Shown: positions 39,711 to 45,137 of the stretch, one piece after another
How the letters are laid out: each line of letters starts with the position of its first letter
Position numbering within the stretch: the stretch's first letter is position 1
IMG/VR virus record: IMGVR_UViG_3300005253_000047
Location: 1-47,681 of that record
Source: a virus
Reading direction: 5' to 3' (one strand)
DNA length: 47,681 bases
Notes under the pieces: model-generated
What the model saw: only the letters and a program-made list of their open reading frames with translations
Told to the model about the DNA's origin: nothing
Databases searched by the model: none
Translations under genes and position numbers: made by a program

Positions 39711-39728
39711 TTGAAGTTTATACCTTAA
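39711..39728. promoter_or_regulatory. 18-bp palindromic site 8 in the divergent control region
   Basis: TTGAAGTTTATACCTTAA, two bases ahead of the small terminase start codon. On the minus strand TTGACA lies 15 bases upstream of TATAAA, which is inside this site, so it may overlap the late promoter. Confidence 0.7.
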
Positions 39729-39746
39729 CATATAGGATGTCAATAT

Positions 39747-39776
39747 TTGACGTATTATCGGTAGGTGTGTTAATAT
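39747..39776 (+). promoter_or_regulatory. Candidate promoter for the right plus-strand block
   Basis: TTGACG, 18-base spacer, TAATAT, ending seven bases before the start of the gene at 39783. It lies in the 74-base gap between divergent gene blocks. Confidence 0.55.
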
Positions 39777-39782
39777 AGGAGT

Positions 39783-40058
39783 ATGCCATTCCACAATGAA
39801 GACCCCCTTACGCTTAATCAGTTGCAGACCCCGGCATCACAGGTGTCGAGGGATGCAGCGCGTGGTGGCGCCTTCCCCGGTCCTAATGTGCCCAGTCAGC
39901 AGTTCACCATAAAAGGCGGATTGCAGCAATTGAACTCTAGTGAGAGTGCCCAGTTGCAGCGCGTGGTGAATCGGTTGCGTCGGCGAAGAGAGGCCGAGAG
40001 TGCCCCCGTGTCTACCAGCGCTGAGAGAACTATCGGCCAGGCGTTCAGTCTCTTCTAA
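39783..40058 (+). CDS. Hypothetical Gln/Arg-rich protein
   Basis: 91 residues, unrecognised. Gln/Ser/Pro-rich N-terminal half and an arginine cluster (RLRRRREAE) at about 64-72. Its start is only a few bases from the predicted transcript start, so it may be translated with little or no leader. Confidence 0.6.
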   Translation: MPFHNEDPLTLNQLQTPASQVSRDAARGGAFPGPNVPSQQFTIKGGLQQLNSSESAQLQRVVNRLRRRREAESAPVSTSAERTIGQAFSLF

Positions 40059-40126
40059 TGCGTCATAACTGTGGCTGTTGGCGTTGCCTCACGGGGATGA
40101 AATGTCATTCCCATCCTCACAAGTAA
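40058..40126 (+). CDS. 22-residue Cys/His-rich peptide
   Basis: Starts in a TAATG overlap with the preceding stop. CGCWRCLTGMKCHSHPH has four cysteines and three histidines, a possible mini zinc-binding peptide. Short length limits confidence. Confidence 0.45.
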   Translation: MRHNCGCWRCLTGMKCHSHPHK

Positions 40127-40728
40127 CTCCTCTTTCAGATTTCAGTAAAAAAAATCTCATCGTCTGATATACCATTTCACTACTACAGGCTCGAAGGTCC
40201 AATACCCCCCCATCATAGTTGTGTGCACAACCATTCGAGTGGCTCTAACTATCCGTACTGCCCGTACTATATCCGTGCCTAAGTCCCGACCTCTAGCTGT
40301 AGAGGCATAGGTCCATCGATACTGAGGTATGTACCTCAATGCAGAGCGTAGCCATGCTGATACTCGCCTACGAAACCATGGATTGCGGGGATTTGTGTGG
40401 ATTCTCCGCTCTTCTGACTGATAAAACCAGTCCCTATCGGTGCCTAAAGTACTTCGAGTCACTCTAACTATTCGACCCATCCATATATAACGTCCTATCC
40501 GAACTATCCACGCCACTCCAACTATTAGCCCTATCGCTTGCACTTAACATCTCGTTATGCTACCGCACTACCACGTCATCGCCTTAACTTCAAGCCCCAC
40601 CGGACCGTACATCGGAACCGGGCGCGAGTCTACCATATCCCTTCGTTAACATCCAAGGTGCTAGCACCCTATTACACTGCCGTCCAGGGGTGTAGAGTTA
40701 TACGAAATCGAATAAGTGAGGTTATCAA
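40127..40728. other. 600-base non-coding region with direct repeats
   Basis: No convincing gene. Four copies of an AACTAT element are seen: CTAACTATCCG (40245), CTAACTATTCG (40464), CGAACTATCCA (40500) and CCAACTATTAG (40518); the first two share a longer TTCGAGT-CTCTAACTAT context. Also present are palindromic site 9, hairpin CCTCTA-GCTG-TAGAGG (near 40290) and runs of C or T on the plus strand. Candidates are a replication origin, packaging site or regulatory leader. A 128-codon minus frame here has a GTG start, no ribosome site and a repeat-derived composition. Confidence 0.5.
40322..40339. promoter_or_regulatory. 18-bp palindromic site 9
   Basis: CTGAGGTATGTACCTCAA in the non-coding region. 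Confidence 0.75.
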
Positions 40729-40920
40729 ATGGACATCGCTAAGTCATTCATTAGGGCTTACGGGCCAATTGGCGCATCAGCCATCCGTAATCACCTACGT
40801 GAGCAAACCAATCTGAATCTAGCGGAACGTCAGGCCGCAATCGATACCCTCGTATCCACGGGCGAGATTTCGGAAACAGAGGATTCTAATCGCTTCAGGC
40901 GCATATACGACATAGTCTAA
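40729..40920 (+). CDS. Small winged-helix-like protein
   Basis: 63 residues. The pattern IGASAIRNHLREQTNLNLAERQAAIDTLVSTGEI is compatible with a winged helix-turn-helix. Ribosome site GTGAGGTTATCAA. It is the only small DNA-binding candidate near the palindromic sites and could be their regulator; this is speculative. The hammerhead ribozyme begins right after its stop. Confidence 0.55.
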   Translation: MDIAKSFIRAYGPIGASAIRNHLREQTNLNLAERQAAIDTLVSTGEISETEDSNRFRRIYDIV

Positions 40921-40978
40921 ACCGCAGTCCACCCTTAATTGGGTGCTGATGAGCCCAGGCAACGGGCGAAACTGAGGT
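40921..40978 (+). ncRNA. Type III hammerhead ribozyme
   Basis: All core bases are present. Stem III: ACCGCA with TGAGGT (one G-A mismatch) next to the conserved GTC/GAAAC pairing. Stem I: CACCC (40930-40934) with GGGTG (40941-40945), loop TTAATT. Core CTGATGA (40946-40952). Stem II: GCCC with GGGC, loop AGGCAAC. Then GAAA (40968-40971). Self-cleavage is predicted after C40929. The GAGG in stem III is the likely ribosome site for the gene at 40984. Confidence 0.92.
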
Positions 40979-40983
40979 AAAAC

Positions 40984-41169
40984 ATGGCTATCACACGGAC
41001 CAAACAGGATTGGTCGATTGGTGCGATTGTCAAGGTGGGATTTCTATCCCTCCGGGTGCTTTCACACCGTGCGGAGTATGACGGCTTGCCAGACATCTAT
41101 ACCCTAGAATCAATAGACGGCAGTCGCCAGTACGAGTTCATCCCGCACAACGGCCTACATCGGATTTAG
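40984..41169 (+). CDS. Hypothetical 61-residue protein
   Basis: Unrecognised; a small beta-rich, possibly SH3-like sequence (SIGAIVKVGFLSLRVLS). Its ribosome site lies within the hammerhead ribozyme, so ribozyme folding or cleavage may affect its translation. Confidence 0.65.
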   Translation: MAITRTKQDWSIGAIVKVGFLSLRVLSHRAEYDGLPDIYTLESIDGSRQYEFIPHNGLHRI

Positions 41170-41172
41170 GGG

Positions 41173-41201
41173 TTACATTTAACAATCGAGTCTGGTAGAG
41201 T
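41173..41201 (+). promoter_or_regulatory. Candidate promoter
   Basis: TTACAT, 17-base spacer, TAGAGT. It precedes a 21-codon frame starting at 41209 and the structured region. Confidence 0.4.
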
Positions 41202-41208
41202 ATCCACA

Positions 41209-41274
41209 ATGACAAGTGAGCCACTAGCACCCAAGCCTAACGGCACAGACGGTGCAAAGCTCACGAATCATTAA
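41209..41274 (+). CDS. Possible 21-residue leader peptide
   Basis: Starts eight bases after the -10 above and would be nearly leaderless. Its stop overlaps palindromic site 10. Product unrecognised. Confidence 0.3.
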   Translation: MTSEPLAPKPNGTDGAKLTNH

Positions 41275-41288
41275 GGTACATACCCCAA
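41271..41288. promoter_or_regulatory. 18-bp palindromic site 10
   Basis: TTAAGGTACATACCCCAA, intergenic, overlapping the stop of the small leader frame. Confidence 0.7.
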
Positions 41289-41289
41289 G

Positions 41290-41404
41290 AGGCCACCGGG
41301 TGGCGAATAGCGGTCCTAGCGACGGCAAGCAACCCATCGGCTATCGTGTAGGTGAGGTGAATCGGGGTACTTAGCGTACTTACTAAGTCATCCCCTACAC
41401 GATA
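41290..41404 (+). ncRNA. Structured non-coding region
   Basis: An 11-bp perfect outer stem, TATCGTGTAGG (41342-41352) with CCTACACGATA (41394-41404), encloses an inner stem ACTTAG/CTAAGT. Just upstream a GCCAC-CGG-GTGGC hairpin occurs. No standard ribozyme, tRNA or riboswitch pattern was recognised. Perhaps a leader RNA controlling the gene at 41443. Confidence 0.5.
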
Positions 41405-41442
41405 ATCAAATCTATAGGTAGCGTCTTACGCTCGGAGTCAGA

Positions 41443-41700
41443 ATGGCTTCACACAAGAGCCCAAGCTCTAAGCGATGGCTCGATCAACGGGATACCAGAG
41501 AAATACTGGCAACCCGGAGAGCTAAAGCTAAGTATAAGGCTGAGGGTCTGTCTTGCAAAACCTTCGACGAACCTTCAGGCCATGGCTACGAATCAGCCGG
41601 TCACTATCACTGGCGATCCGATCACAAGAATCTTGCCAAGCCCGTTCTACGGACACGGCGAGTCAAGGTGGTAGAGCCTGCGGTGTGGAGTAACGGCTAA
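41443..41700 (+). CDS. Hypothetical basic protein
   Basis: 85 residues, rich in Lys, Arg, Ser and His; unrecognised. Possibly nucleic-acid-binding from its charge. The stop overlaps the next start (TAATG). Confidence 0.65.
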   Translation: MASHKSPSSKRWLDQRDTREILATRRAKAKYKAEGLSCKTFDEPSGHGYESAGHYHWRSDHKNLAKPVLRTRRVKVVEPAVWSNG

Positions 41701-41789
41701 TGAATTGCCCAAATTGTGGTCAATACACGATACGCCTTGACCGTTGCGTACACTGCGGAGTCTGGCTCAAGGGGTGGACTAATGGCTAA
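41700..41789 (+). CDS. 29-residue zinc-ribbon peptide
   Basis: MNCPNCGQY and RCVHCGVW give two CxxC pairs, a minimal zinc ribbon. Translationally coupled on both sides. Confidence 0.6.
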   Translation: MNCPNCGQYTIRLDRCVHCGVWLKGWTNG

Positions 41790-41958
41790 ACGCTGGTACA
41801 TATGCGAAGTCATCGCACCTAATGGCGAGATATTCCGGCACCGTAGGCAGGCGTCGAATCCACGAAACGCCATACGCGGCCTACAGAGTCTAGTGCGTCG
41901 TTGGCAAGGTCCGGGACCATGGCGTAACATCAAGTGCGTGGAGGTACCTAATGGCTAA
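41782..41958 (+). CDS. Hypothetical 58-residue protein
   Basis: Unrecognised; small alpha/beta with Arg-rich helix (RGLQSLVRRW). ATG 41782 lies in a CTAATGGCTAA junction shared in form with the next gene. Confidence 0.6.
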   Translation: MAKRWYICEVIAPNGEIFRHRRQASNPRNAIRGLQSLVRRWQGPGPWRNIKCVEVPNG

Positions 41959-42061
41959 CATACTGTACATCTGTGCATGGTGTATGCCACCTGGTATCCC
42001 AGGAAGTCACGGGATGTGCTCAAAGTGCCTGCTACGGGTGGTGGGACCACCCAAGGCTTGA
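41951..42061 (+). CDS. 36-residue zinc-ribbon peptide
   Basis: Contains CAWC and CSKC pairs. Starts in the same CTAATGGCTAA junction as its upstream neighbour. The promoter at 42058 overlaps its stop. Confidence 0.6.
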   Translation: MANILYICAWCMPPGIPGSHGMCSKCLLRVVGPPKA

Positions 42062-42086
42062 CATTAACAAGTGCACCTGTTAGTGT
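42058..42086 (+). promoter_or_regulatory. Candidate sigma70 promoter
   Basis: TTGACA, 17-base spacer, TAGTGT. It starts transcription just before the inverted repeat at 42110 and the genes from 42357 on. Confidence 0.6.
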
Positions 42087-42109
42087 ACTCAAAAGGGTAG
42101 CGACCTACG

Positions 42110-42195
42110 CTTGAGCTTGTTGGCTCTATTCACCGGCCTAGTCTAGGGGGCACTCGCCGGAGTATTGCTAGCTCCCACATCCGGGGAAGCTCAAG
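42110..42195 (+). ncRNA. 86-base stem-closed structured element
   Basis: CTTGAGCTT (42110-42118) and AAGCTCAAG (42187-42195) form a 9-bp stem enclosing CCGGC/GCCGG and smaller helices. It resembles no RNA class I can name; a tRNA fold was tried and failed. Confidence 0.45.
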
Positions 42196-42326
42196 AATGG
42201 ACAGAGACGAATATCTACCCCGAATCTTGGCCTGATTGGGTAGGCGGTGCATTTTACGGTGAGCCTCCCATGATGGAAGAACTAATCTCCGGAGCCGCAC
42301 AAGAGGGCTTCACCTTTAGCCACTAG
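42165..42326 (+). CDS. Possible small secreted or membrane-linked protein
   Basis: A frame from TTG 42165 reads 53 residues ending in FTFSH, acidic and aromatic, with ESWPDW. In the same frame upstream, a hydrophobic signal-like segment beginning at TTG 42111 is interrupted by TAG at 42144. Either an amber codon breaks a signal-peptide gene or the frame is chance. It overlaps the structured element. Confidence 0.3.
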   Translation: MLAPTSGEAQEWTETNIYPESWPDWVGGAFYGEPPMMEELISGAAQEGFTFSH

Positions 42327-42356
42327 CGTACCCCATCAGGTTAGGAGAGTGAACCC

Positions 42357-42527
42357 ATGGAATATTTCAAGGGCGACAAGATTGAATACACCGGCGAGAC
42401 CCAAACTCTATCTGGCAAACTCGCTTATGCCTTCCGTTACGTAGAGGGGCACAAGATCGGTCAAGTGGGCTGGACTTACACCCCGGCAAATGTCCCGTCT
42501 GCCATGAGTCACCTATTCGTAAATTAA
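42357..42527 (+). CDS. Hypothetical 56-residue protein
   Basis: Unrecognised; beta-rich small domain. Upstream TTAGGAGAGTGAACCC is a strong ribosome site. Confidence 0.65.
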   Translation: MEYFKGDKIEYTGETQTLSGKLAYAFRYVEGHKIGQVGWTYTPANVPSAMSHLFVN

Positions 42528-42537
42528 GGAGTGAATC

Positions 42538-42819
42538 ATGCGGCCAACAACACATCAACCATACGGCCCCGGCAAATTCGAAGACGAGTCCTGCATCGCC
42601 AGGTTTGCCTACAATGTAATGCTGAATGGATTCAGCAAACCAAAGGATGATGATCCGGGCGTAGACGTTATCACGGGTCCATTCGCGATGACAGACGTTG
42701 ACCAATTCGAGCAAGACACCAAAGAACAAATGTGCCAAGAGTGCGTGGATACTCTGATAACGCTGGACCACGTATCCATATATGAGACGGACAATGGGTT
42801 TGTTTACGCCTCTGCGTAG
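42538..42819 (+). CDS. Hypothetical acidic protein
   Basis: 93 residues, unrecognised. Asp/Glu-rich with cysteines in EQMCQEC. Ribosome site AAGGAGTGAATC. Confidence 0.65.
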   Translation: MRPTTHQPYGPGKFEDESCIARFAYNVMLNGFSKPKDDDPGVDVITGPFAMTDVDQFEQDTKEQMCQECVDTLITLDHVSIYETDNGFVYASA

Positions 42820-42826
42820 GCCGAAA

Positions 42827-42860
42827 CGCCTTCGGGCACTCCCAGGTGCCCGGTATGGCG
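42827..42860 (+). ncRNA. Two-part hairpin in an intergenic gap
   Basis: CGCC/GGCG encloses GGGCAC-TCCCAG-GTGCCC, all in the 62-base gap before the gene at 42882. No T run follows, so a terminator is unlikely; it may be a translation-control or mRNA-processing structure. Confidence 0.4.
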
Positions 42861-42881
42861 GACCCAAAAAAGAGGTAAAAC

Positions 42882-43028
42882 ATGGCTAACAACCGAACAC
42901 AGTGTCCATACTGCCCGGCCAAACTCAAGGCTAAGTACGAAGCATCCCACATCGCCAGTCACAAGGCAAACGGGGACAAGCTTATCGACCACCGGGAGGT
43001 GAAGTATGGACAAGCAACGCATAGCTGA
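42882..43028 (+). CDS. Small zinc-finger-like protein
   Basis: 48 residues. CPYCPAK followed by HIASH gives a C2H2-like metal site. Ribosome site GAGGTAAAAC, the same as that of the gene at 40984. Overlaps the next gene. Confidence 0.6.
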   Translation: MANNRTQCPYCPAKLKAKYEASHIASHKANGDKLIDHREVKYGQATHS

Positions 43029-43347
43029 GGCATACGAAGCCGCACCAGTCTTACCGTGGCTAGACGGTAACCCGGATGTCATTCGGTGTTACAATGCTCT
43101 GGCCGCTGAGTCGATACACCCGGCCAGAGAGATTCGACATCGTATCGATGTTACCGAGGTCGAGAATGCCGAACCTTACAAGACTGCTGAGATGTTCTCT
43201 GGTCACTCGCCGGTCAAGTCATTCGGACACCGGGGAGATGGTCCACGGACTGGTGCCAGCCGGTCATCGGGACGCCATCACACCCGTGCCCACGAAAAGC
43301 GCCTTCGTACCATACGCAAGGCCAGCCAGCGTCGGAACCGGAACTAG
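43006..43347 (+). CDS. Hypothetical protein with basic tail
   Basis: 113 residues, unrecognised. The N-terminal half is mixed charge; the last 40 residues are Arg/His/Ser-rich, suggesting nucleic-acid binding. Ribosome site GGGAGGTGAAGT. A competing frame from 43076 continues to 43531 but lacks a ribosome site. Confidence 0.55.
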   Translation: MDKQRIAEAYEAAPVLPWLDGNPDVIRCYNALAAESIHPAREIRHRIDVTEVENAEPYKTAEMFSGHSPVKSFGHRGDGPRTGASRSSGRHHTRAHEKRLRTIRKASQRRNRN

Positions 43348-43360
43348 GGAAGGGGAACGC

Positions 43361-43531
43361 ATGGTATCCTACGTATGGAACTACCAGTGGAAGCATGTAC
43401 AGACGGGCCAAGGTGGTCAGGCTATGACTGACAAGGCCATGACTAGGCTGGAGTTCCTGGAGCTACTCAACAAGTGGAACTCCCGAAGCTACGGGCACAA
43501 CGGAGTCAATCACTGGGTCTACTGGAGTTGA
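43361..43531 (+). CDS. Hypothetical 56-residue protein
   Basis: Unrecognised; aromatic-rich with YVWNYQWKHV at the start and HWVYWS at the end. ATG 43361 follows GGGAAGGGGAACGC. Confidence 0.55.
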   Translation: MVSYVWNYQWKHVQTGQGGQAMTDKAMTRLEFLELLNKWNSRSYGHNGVNHWVYWS

Positions 43532-43532
43532 C

Positions 43533-43655
43533 ATGGTATGTAACCTATGCAGAGGCCAACTCATCAAGCTCGGCACGCTCGGCAACGTGACCTACTACAG
43601 GTGCCGGAACTGTGGGTTCGAGACATCTAGCAACGTGAAGCATCGGAGGGTCTGA
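43533..43655 (+). CDS. 40-residue zinc-ribbon protein
   Basis: MVCNLC and RCRNCGFE form a two-CxxC zinc ribbon with a basic C-terminus. TGATG coupling to the next gene. Confidence 0.6.
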   Translation: MVCNLCRGQLIKLGTLGNVTYYRCRNCGFETSSNVKHRRV

Positions 43656-43900
43656 TGGGTGACATCCTGTACTATCTTCTAGCATGGGTTGTGAATGGGT
43701 GGCTGAAGTTCTGGCGAGAACCTGCCCCGCCACCGATGATCCAACCCGAACCCAAGTACCGGCAAGTCAGGTGGTGTATCAAGTGCAAGCACCGGCTGAC
43801 CAAGAGTGAATGGGCCTATAGTGAAGGGTGTTGTCCACACTGCGGTAATCTTTCACTCGGTACATTCGTAGACTCAACAGCTACGTCGGAGGTAACATGA
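43655..43900 (+). CDS. Zinc-ribbon protein with hydrophobic N-terminus
   Basis: 81 residues. Residues 4-20 are hydrophobic and aromatic, perhaps membrane-associated; WCIKCKH and GCCPHCGN form a zinc ribbon. Function unknown. Confidence 0.65.
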   Translation: MGDILYYLLAWVVNGWLKFWREPAPPPMIQPEPKYRQVRWCIKCKHRLTKSEWAYSEGCCPHCGNLSLGTFVDSTATSEVT

Positions 43901-44166
43901 TTGTCTGGTACAAAGAGGCCAACGGCGACTACCTAGCCGTAGACACGGAGGGGGAGGGCTACGCGGGCATGGCTTATGCTCGGTCGGCTGCTATCGACGG
44001 GCTACCCACGTCAATGTCTACGGGCTCGGTCTCTCAAACCTACCTGGAAGAGTGCTGCGCCATCGTGCCCGTTGAGCAGGTGCCCGAAGACTGGGTCAAG
44101 TGGGCGAACATGGAGCCGCTGGTGATGGGCGTTGACAAGATAATCAACAAGGCATTGGAGGATTGA
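43897..44166 (+). CDS. Hypothetical 89-residue protein
   Basis: Unrecognised alpha/beta protein. ATGA overlap with the preceding stop and TGATG overlap with the next gene. A one-mismatch copy of the GGAGGGGGAG motif lies at 43947. Confidence 0.6.
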   Translation: MIVWYKEANGDYLAVDTEGEGYAGMAYARSAAIDGLPTSMSTGSVSQTYLEECCAIVPVEQVPEDWVKWANMEPLVMGVDKIINKALED

Positions 44167-44555
44167 TGAGTATGACAAGCACAACCGATAAGATTCTATC
44201 GTGGGTCATTGGTATCGTGGTGGTTATCGCGGTTGGAGTCACGGTTGGTGGCATAGGATTTGACCTCCTCGTCCGTGACGAAGCGCTACCTCATGAGTTG
44301 TATATCGAGACGCGCCTCCACCCACAAGATAGACCACAACCAATACTGTCGTGCATGGACATGGACGTTGTCATCACTACGGTGGACCGAAGCAATGTCC
44401 GGGTCAACATGAGGGGTGAGGCCATACTGTGTCCCGATGAACATGGTGGATGGCTTATCACTAGCACATACGGACCAAGCATTAAGGCTGCCCGTGAGTC
44501 CGGGACTGAGATTATCCTCAAGCCATGGGATGGTCCAGTAGTAGACCTGGACTAG
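44166..44555 (+). CDS. Hypothetical protein with N-terminal membrane anchor
   Basis: 129 residues. A single hydrophobic helix (about residues 12-34, VIGIVVVIAVGVTVGG in its core) is followed by a beta-rich soluble domain. Likely membrane-tethered; no family recognised. Confidence 0.65.
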   Translation: MSMTSTTDKILSWVIGIVVVIAVGVTVGGIGFDLLVRDEALPHELYIETRLHPQDRPQPILSCMDMDVVITTVDRSNVRVNMRGEAILCPDEHGGWLITSTYGPSIKAARESGTEIILKPWDGPVVDLD

Positions 44556-44560
44556 GACAC

Positions 44561-44653
44561 ATGTTTGAAGTAGTCACAGCCATCATCCTACTCGCCTGTG
44601 TGTTCGGCGGAATGGCCTGGCTGGTACACTGGGCTAAGAGGTACGGTCCCTAA
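44561..44653 (+). CDS. 30-residue single-pass membrane peptide
   Basis: Nearly all hydrophobic from residue 3 to 23 with a basic C-terminal end (HWAKRYG). Function unknown. Six bases after the previous gene. Confidence 0.5.
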   Translation: MFEVVTAIILLACVFGGMAWLVHWAKRYGP

Positions 44654-44656
44654 CAG

Positions 44657-44674
44657 ATGGGGTATATACCTCAA
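44657..44674. promoter_or_regulatory. 18-bp palindromic site 11
   Basis: ATGGGGTATATACCTCAA, in the gap before the gene at 44686; right half-site is a perfect match. Confidence 0.65.
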
Positions 44675-44685
44675 CGTGGCCCATC

Positions 44686-44856
44686 GTGAAGCAGTTGCCG
44701 ATGGTGTGTCGAGGGTGCAAAGTGAAGGTAGCTCAGTGGTTCGCCCATGAGCCACAGGACTGCTGTGACGTGGGCTGTGACTGTGAGGCCGAGTGTGAGG
44801 AGTGCATGAGGTACCACCTCCACCTGTTGGAGTGGATTCGATTCAGCATGAACTAG
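44686..44856 (+). CDS. Cysteine-rich small protein
   Basis: 56 residues from GTG, or 51 from ATG 44701. Ten clustered cysteines of the form CRGC, DCCDVGCDCEAECEEC, a probable multi-metal binding protein. Unrecognised. Confidence 0.55.
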   Translation: MKQLPMVCRGCKVKVAQWFAHEPQDCCDVGCDCEAECEECMRYHLHLLEWIRFSMN

Positions 44857-44864
44857 GAGACATC

Positions 44865-45128
44865 ATGGCAACCAAGATTACAGTCACGGAAGAGGATATC
44901 CGGCAGGGAGAGTGGTCACGAGACCGCTCAGAACCACGAACCATGTCATGTCCTGTTGCTAGGGCTGCCCGTCGTATATGGCCCGAAGCTAGAGTAAGTC
45001 ACCATACGATTCTTCATGGTGGACTGGCAAGTTTCGGTTCTTCCTACCTACCGCAGAAAGCTACGCGATTCATAATGCAATTTGATGGACGCAAACCTGT
45101 CAAACCGTTCTCATTCTGGACTCGCTAA
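44865..45128 (+). CDS. Hypothetical 87-residue protein
   Basis: ATG 44865 chosen for the AGGAGACATC site upstream. Unrecognised; basic C-terminus. Confidence 0.65.
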   Translation: MATKITVTEEDIRQGEWSRDRSEPRTMSCPVARAARRIWPEARVSHHTILHGGLASFGSSYLPQKATRFIMQFDGRKPVKPFSFWTR

Positions 45129-45137
45129 GGAGAAGCC

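Noticed and set aside
40157-40543. 128-codon minus-strand frame
   Set aside because: GTG start without a ribosome site, composition driven by DNA repeats (IVR and TR recurrences), and isolated from other minus-strand genes.
41290-41404. HDV-like, twister or pistol ribozyme
   Set aside because: Stems are present but none of the conserved catalytic cores could be matched by eye.
43076-43531. 151-codon frame across two small genes
   Set aside because: Its first part is a shadow of 43006-43347. The final part is real but better started at ATG 43361 after a purine-rich ribosome site.
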